In this document: piece after piece, positions 1-7,942 of the stretch
Position numbering within the stretch: the first letter of the stretch is position 1
Layout: each line of letters starts with the position of its first letter
Assembly (NCBI GenBank): GCA_026707945.1
Contig: JAPOVV010000074.1
Span: forward strand, 62,001 to 126,000
DNA from: Gammaproteobacteria bacterium
GTDB taxonomy: Bacteria; Pseudomonadota; Gammaproteobacteria; Pseudomonadales; Azotimanducaceae
Length of the DNA stretch: 64,000 nt
Direction of reading: 5' to 3'
Program-made: the position numbers and the translations under genes
Notes under the pieces: model-generated
The model's input: the letters and a program-made list of their open reading frames with translations, nothing else
What the model was told of the DNA's origin: nothing
Databases searched by the model: none

Positions 1-62
1 GCTATTTCGGACTTCAGTTCGTATTCGGCTATGGGACCTAACCACTAACCAATTCAAATCAA

Positions 63-1385
63 ATGGAAACCTTTGTAGTACCCGCTTGGGTATTGATCCT
101 CTCCGTATTCATTCTTCTGTTGATGAGCGCGTTCTTTGCGGGCGCCGAAACAGCGATGATGAAATTGAATGTTTATCGCATGCGAGCGCTTGTGCGCAAG
201 CGTCACGGTGGCGCACGTCGTGCGTTCAGATTGCTTCAGCACAAAGATCGCCTGCTCGGTGTCATATTAATTGGCAATAACCTCGTAAATTACTCCGCCG
301 CCGTCGTCGCAAACGTGGTCTTCGTCCGCTGGTTCGGAACAGAGCTCGGTGGCGTGATTACGACTGTTTCGATTACTTTCATCTTTCTCATCTTCGCTGA
401 TATCGCCCCAAAAACGATCGGCGCTGTACGACCCGAATCGATTGCGTACCCGAGTGCGTATGTACTCCTACCACTTCAATCAATCATGAAGTACTTAGTG
501 TCGTTTTCGAATTTCTGTGGGGCGTTCGTCGTTAAGCCATTCACACGTGGTGTTGTGGACGATGAAGATCTTTCTGAGGACGAATTGCGTCGAGTTTTCG
601 ACCAAGCGCGCAAACTGCCTCGCAATCGCCAACTGATGATCCTAAACATTTTGAATTTAGAGGAACAGACTGTCGGTGATGTCATGCAACCCCGAGAAGC
701 AATCTACGGTATCAACCTAAACGATTCGATGTCTGAGATTCGGGAACGCATTGCCGCGGCGGATCACACACGACTTCCGGCCTATCGCGGTACCATCAAC
801 AATATTCAGGGCATCCTCCACATGCGGGAGGCAAATCGACTCCTCCAAGATCCCGATGCGTCTAAGGAAGATTTGGTTGCTGCACTCGAAAACACGTACT
901 ACACACCAAGTCAAGTACCGCTTTCTCGGCTCGTCAATAACTTCAAACAGCGCAGACGACGCTTCAGCATCGCAGTTGACGAGTACGGGGTCGTTGTAGG
1001 CTTGATCACGATCGACGACATCATCGAAGAAATCGTCGGCGAATTCACGCTAAGTTCGCACGAAACAGATACTGGGGTGATCTCGCCGATCGATGAAAAC
1101 ACCTATCGTGTTACGGGAAATACTCTCTTGCACGAGTTAAACAACATCGCGCATTGGACACTTCCAGAAGATGGTCCACGAACCGTCAATGGGTGGGTAC
1201 TTGATCATTTGCGACGAGTACCTTCTGGTCAGACCTCGATTAGCATCGAGAACTACCGCGTGGAGATCATTGAAATCGTCGACAACGCCATAAAGTCTGC
1301 CACTATTACGCAGTTGCCTTTCGACGATGATTTTGGTGTCGAAGAACCTAAACAGGAGGATCACAGCGAGCAAAATCGAGAGTAG
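63..1385 (+). CDS. CorB/HlyC-type CNNM membrane protein
   Basis: This is probably an inner-membrane divalent-cation (Mg2+/Co2+) transporter or efflux protein of the CNNM/CorB (DUF21) family. Residues 1-165 carry about four hydrophobic segments, starting with one at about 6-28, and include the family motif GNNLVNYSAA. A cytoplasmic CBS pair follows at about 190-320; the second repeat contains FSIAVDEYGVVVGLITIDDI. The C-terminal CorC/HlyC transporter-associated domain covers about 335-415. The length of 440 residues matches full-length CorB/YfjD proteins. The ATG at the start of the hydrophobic segment is the natural start. The next gene lies 110 bp downstream on the same strand. The domain assignment is firm; the transported ion is inferred from the family. 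Confidence 0.9.
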   Translation: METFVVPAWVLILSVFILLLMSAFFAGAETAMMKLNVYRMRALVRKRHGGARRAFRLLQHKDRLLGVILIGNNLVNYSAAVVANVVFVRWFGTELGGVITTVSITFIFLIFADIAPKTIGAVRPESIAYPSAYVLLPLQSIMKYLVSFSNFCGAFVVKPFTRGVVDDEDLSEDELRRVFDQARKLPRNRQLMILNILNLEEQTVGDVMQPREAIYGINLNDSMSEIRERIAAADHTRLPAYRGTINNIQGILHMREANRLLQDPDASKEDLVAALENTYYTPSQVPLSRLVNNFKQRRRRFSIAVDEYGVVVGLITIDDIIEEIVGEFTLSSHETDTGVISPIDENTYRVTGNTLLHELNNIAHWTLPEDGPRTVNGWVLDHLRRVPSGQTSISIENYRVEIIEIVDNAIKSATITQLPFDDDFGVEEPKQEDHSEQNRE

Positions 1386-1497
1386 GTACGATGGTTCGCC
1401 GACCGTATAACCTCGTTAGAAAGTCTACTGGTGAGTAACGTGACCATACGCGACATTGACTAGTCCGTTAGATGACCTGCCGAATCACAATTTACGC

Positions 1498-3081
1498 ATG
1501 ATCCTCACACTTAGTACGCTCCCGCGGATAAACCGTGATGCGATTTCCGCAAAGATCGCAATTCTGTTGTCGATTCTGTGCCTTCAAACATTTGCGGAGT
1601 CGTCAATACCTCCGATTGACGATCGCTGCGAGATCACGAAAGCCTTTTTACCGTTCGACGAGAACGCATTCCGGCCGTGCGACGTTGAGGTGAATGAGTG
1701 CACTGAAGCACGAATGTCACGATTCAACGAAACTGAGGATCAGGCTCAAAATCAATGTTGGCGACTTCCGCTGTCCATGGATCCAGATTTCGATGGTCCC
1801 TGTCCTGCATACATGGAAGAACTGGAATCCCGCGCAACCACTGATCGTGAGTCGCTGATGCGATTGGTCTTGTTAAGGAACTATTTTTCGAGTAGGAATG
1901 AGTTCGATGCCGAGATCGATGTGTTCAAGCGGAATGAGTCGTTACAGAGCATTCGTAGCTTGCTCGAAGACGACCCAAACAATCCAGTAGCGTTAAAACT
2001 CCTTCACTGGACACTCTTGTTTACAGATGACCTCGTCGAGCAATTGAATCTGAAATTGAAAATTCAACGACTCGATCCTGATTGTCCAGAGTCCACTAGA
2101 AATTTCTTGTTTTTCATCTCCCGTATTCCGAATGAAATCGTAGATAACTGGCTAGTGGGACAAGGATCTGGATCTGAACTAACTATCGACGAAATTAGAG
2201 ATCTCCTTCTGCGACTTCAGGAGACGTTGCTCGATGCGTATGACTTCATGATTGAAGATAGTGAAGGTACGCGAAAACTCGATTCGGCACTAGATTCCGT
2301 ACACGATGCCATACTTGGACGCAAGTTCGAGAATTTCCAGCAAATTTCTCGTCACGTTGAAATTGGACTGAATGACTATAAGGCGCATAGACGTGAGGAG
2401 CTGGTTCGAAGATTCTCTCGCGATTACGACGTCGATTCTCATCATGGTCGCTCCCAGTCTCTCACTCTGATGTGTAGTAGCCTTGCTTTAGATCTTGGAC
2501 TTCTCGATCAGTGCACCAAGCTTCTCAATCACTTCGGTTATTTTGATTCCAAGTCGCGCGAATATCCCGAGCGCGACTGGACGCGAGCTGCCATTTCGCT
2601 CATGATTGGGCTCACGCGAGATTGCTCTCAGCACGCGGATCTGTTATTGGGTCACTGGCCGATGTGGTGGAGTGATCGGCCCTGCCTCTCAACACATTAC
2701 GACGCGCTAGTATCACACATTATCGGACTGCTAGAGCGATTTCTGGAATTTGGAACGAGTGCGGAGAGAGAAGTGTTGGAAGCCTATCTTCTACTTGATG
2801 AATCAAGCGACGAGAGGTTTCTACGAGCACTAGCGTTAGACGAATCTATGGTCGTATATGCATCACGATTGAGCAAACGTCTCCACAAATTAGGCAAGGT
2901 TCAAGCTGCTTCTAACATTCTGTCGAACATTGACGCCGAAACCGCAAATCGACTCACAAAAGGCGAGAAGAGATTGTTGGAGAACACTACGAGCGCCATT
3001 CGAGACGACATGTACCAAAATTGGATCGAAACATCGTTCGGCTTACTAGCGGACAAATTTCATACTACCAATAACCCATGA
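1498..3081 (+). CDS. Unrecognised secreted or periplasmic protein
   Basis: I do not recognise this 527-residue protein. The open frame extends upstream to a TTG at 1456. I prefer the ATG at 1498 because it puts a basic stretch and a hydrophobic run (AKIAILLSILCLQTFA) near the N-terminus, as in a Sec signal peptide. After that come several cysteines within the first 110 residues (around DRCEITK, RPCDVEVNEC, QCW, GPCPAYM). The rest is a long, mostly helical stretch rich in Leu, Asp and Glu, which could be degenerate helical repeats. No catalytic motif was seen. It converges on leuA, whose stop is 160 bp away. The coding call rests on length and composition; no function is proposed. Confidence 0.7.
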   Translation: MILTLSTLPRINRDAISAKIAILLSILCLQTFAESSIPPIDDRCEITKAFLPFDENAFRPCDVEVNECTEARMSRFNETEDQAQNQCWRLPLSMDPDFDGPCPAYMEELESRATTDRESLMRLVLLRNYFSSRNEFDAEIDVFKRNESLQSIRSLLEDDPNNPVALKLLHWTLLFTDDLVEQLNLKLKIQRLDPDCPESTRNFLFFISRIPNEIVDNWLVGQGSGSELTIDEIRDLLLRLQETLLDAYDFMIEDSEGTRKLDSALDSVHDAILGRKFENFQQISRHVEIGLNDYKAHRREELVRRFSRDYDVDSHHGRSQSLTLMCSSLALDLGLLDQCTKLLNHFGYFDSKSREYPERDWTRAAISLMIGLTRDCSQHADLLLGHWPMWWSDRPCLSTHYDALVSHIIGLLERFLEFGTSAEREVLEAYLLLDESSDERFLRALALDESMVVYASRLSKRLHKLGKVQAASNILSNIDAETANRLTKGEKRLLENTTSAIRDDMYQNWIETSFGLLADKFHTTNNP

Positions 3082-3241
3082 ATACTGGAGTCCAGTCAAA
3101 TGCAATCGAGTTCCAATTTGAAGTGCGATACGGTGTATTCATAGCATCTTGCACATCTTAGTTCTAGTCTAGTCTTACGTCCCTTCACGGGAATATCCAA
3201 CTAAGAACTACGTCGGATCGCGCATCAACCTTTCTTCTTCA
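3082..3241. other. Convergent intergenic region with weak hairpin
   Basis: This gap separates two converging genes. It holds CCC-TTCAC-GGG at about 3181-3191 inside a wider imperfect repeat, CTTAGTT near 3157 against AACTAAG near 3200. The long imperfect stem could terminate transcription from either side, but no clear U-run is present. Confidence 0.3.
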
Positions 3242-4945
3242 CTACCGCCGCTGAGACCATCGCCGATTGATTGCCGAAATAATCGCCAATAACGAGGCAG
3301 TCACCGTGTTCTTACTTCGACCTACCCCAAACACGGAGCCTTCACCAAACTCGATCGAGACAATCCCGACAGCTTGCGCGTCCTTTCCTACGACGTCATC
3401 TTCACGTAGCGCGTGCTCGTGATAAGCCGCAACATTTAGCGGTTCATTCAATGTCGCGACCATCGCATTGACGAACGCTTCGATTGGTCCAGATCCTTTA
3501 CCACAGATCGAAACTTCATTCTCGGATACCTGGATTAACCCGTCGCAAACGAGCATATCGTTGTCTGCATTGTTCAAATCGTAATTGAGAAGCGCATATG
3601 GTCCGTCTTGAGCTTCGAATGTATCAAACAGCGCTTGCAATATCTCGTCCCGTCTAACCTCTCGATCAAGATCTTCGGTAAGCACCTGAACCTGTTTCGC
3701 GAACTCCTGCAACATCTCGCGAGGTAAGGAGATTCCGTAATGCTGCTCGAGGATGAACCCAACGCCACCCTTTCCAGACTGGCTGTTAACGCGAACGGAT
3801 TCCTTGTATGAAGAACCCACGTCAGCGGGATCAATCGGTAAATACGGAACTTCCCAACGATCTTTCTTGACGACGGCCATACCTTTCTTGATCGCATCCT
3901 GGTGCGACCCCGAAAACGCGGTAAACACAAGATCTCCAGCATAGGGGTGTCGTTCGTGTACTCGAATCTTTGTGACATCTTCTGCAATCTGACGAATGCG
4001 CGGCATGTCACGGAAGTCGAGCTGCGGGTCCACTCCTTGTGAGAATAGATTCATCGCCATCGTCATGATGTCGCAGTTGCCGGTCCGCTCGCCATTTCCG
4101 AATAACGTGCCTTCGACTCGTTCTGCGCCCGCCATTAATGCCAACTCCGTAGCTGCAATTCCTGTTCCTCGATCGTTATGCGTGTGCAAGCTGATGACGG
4201 CACGGTCGCGATTCGGGAAGTTTCGGCAGAAATACTCGATTTGATCTGCGTATATGTTGGGAGTCGCCATCTCAACGGTCGACGGCAGATTGATGATGAC
4301 CGGGTCTTCAGATGTCGCGCCCCAGGTGTTCGCCACTTCGTTGCATATCTCAATGGCGAAATCGAGTTCAGTACCCGTAAAACTCTCGGGTGAGTATTCG
4401 AATGTGACCTTCGTATCACCTAGATCACGTGTGATGTCTCGGACTAGTGTCGTTCCCTTCACTGCAAGATCGATGATGCCCTTGCGATCCATGTTGAAGA
4501 CGACGTCACGTTGAAGCGTCGATGTCGAGTTGTATAGATGGAAAATTGCCCCTTCCGCACCACGAAGTGCGTCTACTGTTCGCTCAATGAGTTCAGGACG
4601 CGCTTGACAAAGCACCTGTACGAGCGCACCCGGTGGAATCAAGTCATCCTCGATGATGGTGCGACAAAAGTCGAAGTCCATCTGTGACGCAGCCGGAAAC
4701 CCGACTTCAATCTCGGTAAAGCCAATCTCAAGTAGGAGCTCATACATCTCCATCTTCTCATCGACATTCATCGGATCGATGAGCGCTTGATTACCGTCGC
4801 GCAGGTCGACACTGCACCACCGGGGCGGCTGAACGATCTGACTGTTGGGCCACGTCCGGTCGTCTAGCTCAACGCGGGGAAAAGCGCGGTATTTCTGGAA
4901 TGGCATCGTACCGGCGCGGCGACCGGGATTGGGTGATGTCAACAT
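3242..4945 (-). CDS. leuA: 2-isopropylmalate synthase
   Basis: Catalyses the first committed step of leucine synthesis, condensing acetyl-CoA with 2-oxoisovalerate. At 567 residues it is the long LeuA form. The DRE-TIM catalytic motif appears as RDGNQAL at residues 49-55, and the metal-binding LHTHNDRG near residues 250-257. The glycine-rich GNGERTGNCD segment follows, and the C-terminal 130 residues form the LeuA allosteric (leucine feedback) domain. The start at 4945 has a modest GAGAG ribosome site; Met14 (MPFQKYR) is the alternative, where many LeuA2 proteins begin. No other leu genes adjoin it. A putative leucine-rich leader peptide lies just upstream, suggesting attenuation control. Confidence 0.95.
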   Translation of the reverse strand: MLTSPNPGRRAGTMPFQKYRAFPRVELDDRTWPNSQIVQPPRWCSVDLRDGNQALIDPMNVDEKMEMYELLLEIGFTEIEVGFPAASQMDFDFCRTIIEDDLIPPGALVQVLCQARPELIERTVDALRGAEGAIFHLYNSTSTLQRDVVFNMDRKGIIDLAVKGTTLVRDITRDLGDTKVTFEYSPESFTGTELDFAIEICNEVANTWGATSEDPVIINLPSTVEMATPNIYADQIEYFCRNFPNRDRAVISLHTHNDRGTGIAATELALMAGAERVEGTLFGNGERTGNCDIMTMAMNLFSQGVDPQLDFRDMPRIRQIAEDVTKIRVHERHPYAGDLVFTAFSGSHQDAIKKGMAVVKKDRWEVPYLPIDPADVGSSYKESVRVNSQSGKGGVGFILEQHYGISLPREMLQEFAKQVQVLTEDLDREVRRDEILQALFDTFEAQDGPYALLNYDLNNADNDMLVCDGLIQVSENEVSICGKGSGPIEAFVNAMVATLNEPLNVAAYHEHALREDDVVGKDAQAVGIVSIEFGEGSVFGVGRSKNTVTASLLAIISAINRRWSQRR

Positions 4946-4989
4946 CTTCGAACTCTCAAAGGTGAGAAGGCTGTTTGGGGTTTAGAGGT

Positions 4990-5003
4990 GGGACAAATGT
5001 CCC
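4990..5003 (-). promoter_or_regulatory. Hairpin in leuA leader
   Basis: A perfect 5-bp stem (GGGAC/GTCCC, extendable by one A-T pair) with an AT-rich loop lies between the putative leader peptide and leuA. No U-run follows it in the leuA direction, so it does not look like a classical intrinsic terminator. It could be an attenuator element or part of the ribosome-site sequestration structure. Confidence 0.35.
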
Positions 5004-5018
5004 GAAAGGAAGTAATAC

Positions 5019-5033
5019 GCCGGCTAGACCGGC
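5019..5033 (-). promoter_or_regulatory. Hairpin over the leader stop codon
   Basis: GCCGG and CCGGC flank a 5-base loop that contains the TAG stop codon of the leucine-rich leader ORF. A ribosome pausing in the Leu codon run just before it would prevent this stem from forming, as expected for an attenuation leader. Its role is inferred. Confidence 0.35.
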
Positions 5034-5104
5034 AGCAGCAGCGCCAGCGAAATTAAGTAGGACCAGTGGGTTCGTCCGTGAACCGAAGAGTTGGATAGAT
5101 TCAT
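5024..5104 (-). CDS. Putative leucine leader peptide (attenuator)
   Basis: A 26-codon ORF beginning ATG-AAT-CTA lies 78 bases upstream of leuA on the same strand. Its end reads Tyr-Leu-Ile-Ser-Leu-Ala-Leu-Leu-Leu-Pro-Val-stop, so five of the last ten codons specify leucine, three of them as consecutive CTG. This is the pattern expected of an amino-acid leader peptide whose translation senses charged tRNA-Leu. The stop codon sits inside a small GC-rich hairpin. A TATAAT hexamer lies only 9 bases upstream of the ATG, so the message would have almost no 5' UTR and the peptide may be translated leaderless. A second frame over the same DNA is also open and Leu/Ala-rich but has no start codon. Confidence 0.5.
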   Translation of the reverse strand: MNLSNSSVHGRTHWSYLISLALLLPV

Positions 5105-5113
5105 CACAAGCGA

Positions 5114-5119
5114 ATTATA
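5114..5119 (-). promoter_or_regulatory. Putative -10 box for leuA leader
   Basis: A perfect TATAAT on the minus strand sits 9 bases before the leader-peptide ATG. No good -35 hexamer is visible 16-18 bases further upstream, so this is only a candidate promoter. If used, transcription would begin about 1-4 bases before the ATG. Confidence 0.35.
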
Positions 5120-5318
5120 GAAAGGAACCACTATCCTAGCCTCTTAGTCCCTGACTGCCGTTTAATTTTGACGATATCTAGTCTCCGTGGGAACCGTATT
5201 GAGCGTTCGACAAAGAATGCGTTCACTGCGTGTTGCTGTGCGACCTGTAGACCGTTGAACCCAGCAAGTTTCGCGATCACGGAACACCGTTGGTCAGTCA
5301 ACTAAACATCGGCGCACA

Positions 5319-5783
5319 TCAAGCTGCGAGACGATAGGATCCTGGGATCGATCCATCGATCCACAAGGCGCTTTTTGCATTCGGTTTGGCGATACACCTC
5401 GCGCTGATTTCCTCCAATTCGTTTTCGTCCACGCTCTCCAACCCTAGTCGGTACGTAGCAAAGATACGAATCAGTGCATCCGCAGCGCCATCCACTGCGC
5501 TCTCTTCACGTTCCCACCGAGAAAGGGTGAGCCGGGTACGGTGAACCAACCTAGCAAGCGCTGTCTGGGTCATACCCATCTCGGAACGCAGGAATCGCAT
5601 CTCAGCGCCAGTCAGGCGACCGTCACATTCGACGATGGCGTTAGCAATCAATCGGTGAAGCCCGCGAATGTTAGGAATACGGATAGTCTCTTCACCGGCA
5701 TCGTCGACAGCGTGTGCACCCTGAATCCACACATTGGGTAAACCGCACTCCGTGTAGTGATAGGCATTGGTTTCGCTGTTCAT
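5319..5783 (-). CDS. HTH antitoxin/repressor, MqsA-like C-terminal domain
   Basis: A putative antitoxin and autorepressor. The N-terminal part carries the YHYTECGLPNVWIQG signature common in MqsA-like HTH proteins linked to DUF4258 toxins. A Cro/C1-type helix-turn-helix follows at about residues 58-98 (LTGAEMRFLRSEMGMTQTAL, then LTLSRWEREE). The start at 5783 is preferred over the frame's first ATG at 5798 because its ATG overlaps the toxin stop as ATGA and an AAGGA ribosome site lies upstream. That gives 154 residues. The overlap implies translational coupling, and a perfect palindrome upstream of the pair is a likely operator. Family calls are by motif recognition only. Confidence 0.8.
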   Translation of the reverse strand: MNSETNAYHYTECGLPNVWIQGAHAVDDAGEETIRIPNIRGLHRLIANAIVECDGRLTGAEMRFLRSEMGMTQTALARLVHRTRLTLSRWEREESAVDGAADALIRIFATYRLGLESVDENELEEISARCIAKPNAKSALWIDGSIPGSYRLAA

Positions 5784-6031
5784 CTCACATCCTTCCACAT
5801 TACAGTGATCAGCTTTATGGCGGGTCTGCCTGGGTCCGGAATCACAACGAGGCAGATTTCTCTGTTACCTGAGTTGGGAGATTCGCCGCAAATTCTGTAC
5901 TTGCGGTATTCTGGCCGAGTGGACGCCGTCGGTTCATCGTCAATGCAACCTGTCGCCAGGACTCCTAGTATGTCCGAAACGATGATGTCCCTTTCTGCCA
6001 TGCGTTCCGCTGCATGACGCGTATAGGCCAA
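5780..6031 (-). CDS. DUF4258-family toxin
   Basis: A small basic protein of 83 residues starting MAYTRHAAERMAERDI, the usual beginning of the DUF4258 family (His-Ala-Xaa-Xaa-Arg-Met-Xaa-Xaa-Arg). It continues with a CGESPNS...REICLVVIPD strand and ends ITVMWKDVR. DUF4258 proteins are compact, RelE-like in predicted fold, and often the first gene of a type II toxin-antitoxin pair; ribosome-dependent RNA cleavage is inferred, not shown. The toxin gene comes first, as in mqsRA and higBA, and its stop overlaps the antitoxin start. The pair lies between purT and leuA with no other mobile genes. Confidence 0.75.
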   Translation of the reverse strand: MAYTRHAAERMAERDIIVSDILGVLATGCIDDEPTASTRPEYRKYRICGESPNSGNREICLVVIPDPGRPAIKLITVMWKDVR

Positions 6032-6120
6032 CTCAAGTTCGTCGTTCCCGAGAGCGGCGTATTCGTGGAGACGCGTCTAGGCTACCGAGATGCTCCAGCG
6101 ATCCGACTATCCAATTGACA

Positions 6121-6137
6121 TGTATCATAATGATACA
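6121..6137. promoter_or_regulatory. Perfect palindromic operator of the TA pair
   Basis: TGTATCATAATGATACA is an 8-bp perfect inverted repeat around a central A, about 90 bp upstream of the toxin start. A TTGACA lies immediately to its left at 6115-6120. Position and symmetry fit the operator bound by the HTH antitoxin; it also lies just upstream (in plus coordinates, left) of the purT 3' end. Confidence 0.6.
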
Positions 6138-6152
6138 TTATTTGTCGGACGC

Positions 6153-7373
6153 CTACTTTAAGACAGTTCCAGATTGACGCGAAACGTCTGACGACGGACC
6201 AACCCGCACACGATCGGAAAGTCGAACAGCAGCAGCTCGGGCATCTTCAACCGTATCACGCCGCGTTATCACGACGCCCATACGCCGCGAGCCATGAACT
6301 TCCGGCTTCCCAAACAAACGTAAATCCGTATGTGGTTCGACTAATGCTTGATCAACGTCAACAAACTCGACTGCATTGGACTCGCCGCGAACTAAAACAG
6401 GACAAGAAGCGGATGGACCATACTGCTGGATAAGCGGTATGGGTAACCCCAAAATAGCCCTCACGTGCAACTGAAATTCTGATAGGTTTTGGCTGATCAG
6501 CGTCACCAAACCGGTATCGTGCGGGCGCGGAGACACTTCGCTGAAGTAAACCGTGTCTCCTTGAATAAAAAACTCCATTCCGAAGAGACCGTACCCTCCC
6601 AATGCCTTAGAGACGCGAGTCGCTATGGACTGACATTCAGCTAAGACGGAGTCAGCCATCGGCTGCGGCTGCCACGATTCTCTGTAGTCACCTGCTTCCT
6701 GTCGATGACCGATAGGGTCACAGAACGAGACGCCACCCGCATGTCGAATCGTGAGCAATGTAATTTCATAATCGAAGTCAACGAATCCTTCAACGATTAG
6801 AGAATCCGCACCACCGCGCGTTCCTGCAAGTGCGTAGTCCCAAGCCGCACGGATGTCGCCTTCATCTTTGATCGTTGATTGACCCTTACCGGATGAACTC
6901 ATCACTGGTTTTACGACACAAGGTAAACCGACTTCGGTGACGGCCTGCGTAAGTTCTTCAAGCGACTCAACGAAACGATACGGCGACGTTCGAATCTCCA
7001 GTTCGGAAGCCACTAACTCCCGAATACCGCGACGATTCATCGTGAGATTAGCCGCACGTGCGGTCGGCACAACCGTCGTGCCTTCTGCTTCAACGGTGAG
7101 CAACGCTTCGGTTGCGATCGCTTCGATCTCCGGGACAACAAGATCCGGAGATTCGGAACGGATCAGCTCGTATAGCGTTTTCTCATCAAGCATGTTGATG
7201 ACATGCGCTTTGTGCGCCACCTGCATTGCGGGTGCGTCTGCGTAGCGATCAACCGCAATAACTTCACAACCTAACCGCTGAAGCTCAATCGCAACTTCCT
7301 TGCCAAGCTCGCCGCTACCAAGCAGCATGACGCGCTTCGCACTCGATGATCCCGGTGTACCGATAGTGACCAT
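6153..7373 (-). CDS. purT: Formate-dependent GAR transformylase (PurT)
   Basis: Phosphoribosylglycinamide formyltransferase 2 uses formate and ATP to formylate GAR, the third step of purine synthesis, without needing formyl-tetrahydrofolate. The 406 residues begin with an ATP-grasp pre-ATP domain ([20 protein letters not shown]). The conserved [22 protein letters not shown] and [16 protein letters not shown] segments of the ATP-grasp core follow, then [21 protein letters not shown] with the metal-binding glutamate. Length is close to the E. coli enzyme (392). It is the last gene of the minus-strand run that starts with prpB, 10 bp after the gamma-carbonic anhydrase gene, so it may be co-transcribed. 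Confidence 0.96.
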   Translation of the reverse strand: MVTIGTPGSSSAKRVMLLGSGELGKEVAIELQRLGCEVIAVDRYADAPAMQVAHKAHVINMLDEKTLYELIRSESPDLVVPEIEAIATEALLTVEAEGTTVVPTARAANLTMNRRGIRELVASELEIRTSPYRFVESLEELTQAVTEVGLPCVVKPVMSSSGKGQSTIKDEGDIRAAWDYALAGTRGGADSLIVEGFVDFDYEITLLTIRHAGGVSFCDPIGHRQEAGDYRESWQPQPMADSVLAECQSIATRVSKALGGYGLFGMEFFIQGDTVYFSEVSPRPHDTGLVTLISQNLSEFQLHVRAILGLPIPLIQQYGPSASCPVLVRGESNAVEFVDVDQALVEPHTDLRLFGKPEVHGSRRMGVVITRRDTVEDARAAAVRLSDRVRVGPSSDVSRQSGTVLK

Positions 7374-7383
7374 CTATTAGGGT

Positions 7384-7905
7384 CTAGTCCTGCGATTTAA
7401 GCGTGTTTCGATAACGCGCCGAGTTTCGCACATATCGATCAGAGAAATCAGTATTGGCTTCAATCTCCTCCAGCGTCAATTCGCGCACGATCTTCCCGGG
7501 CGAACCCAACACGAGACTGCCATCAGGAATAACCTTGTCTTCAGTAATCAGCGTATTCGAGCCGATCAGGCAATTGTCACCGATCTGAACACCGTTCATC
7601 ACGACAGAATTGATGCCGATCAAGCTGTTGTTACCGACCGAACACCCGTGTAGAACTGCCTTGTGTCCTACCGTGACGCGATCACCGATTGTGACCGGAT
7701 AGTCCTCGTCCATATGAACGATGCAGTTGTCCTGGATATTGCTGCGCTCACCAAGCGTTATGAGTTCGTAGTCGCCACGTAAAACGGCACCCCACCAAAC
7801 GGACGATTGATGCTTCATAAGCACCTTGCCAATGACAATCGCGGTGCTGGCGATAAAGACCTCGCCTTCCGTCTGAACCTGATTTCCTTCTAGTTCAAAT
7901 TTCAC
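7384..7905 (-). CDS. Gamma carbonic anhydrase family protein (YrdA-like)
   Basis: A left-handed beta-helix protein of 173 residues with hexapeptide repeats. The three zinc-ligand histidines sit at positions 64, 81 and 86 (IVH, then VGHKAVLH), the canonical spacing of gamma-class carbonic anhydrases. It resembles YrdA/PaaY, bacterial relatives for which carbonic anhydrase or thioesterase activity has been discussed; the true substrate is unclear. It lies 37 bp after prpD and 10 bp before purT in the same direction. The link to propionate metabolism could be bicarbonate or CoA-thioester handling, but this is inference. Confidence 0.9.
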   Translation of the reverse strand: MKFELEGNQVQTEGEVFIASTAIVIGKVLMKHQSSVWWGAVLRGDYELITLGERSNIQDNCIVHMDEDYPVTIGDRVTVGHKAVLHGCSVGNNSLIGINSVVMNGVQIGDNCLIGSNTLITEDKVIPDGSLVLGSPGKIVRELTLEEIEANTDFSDRYVRNSARYRNTLKSQD

Positions 7906-7942
7906 AGAAACATCTCATTTCAGTTGAGGTACCGTCGAAATT

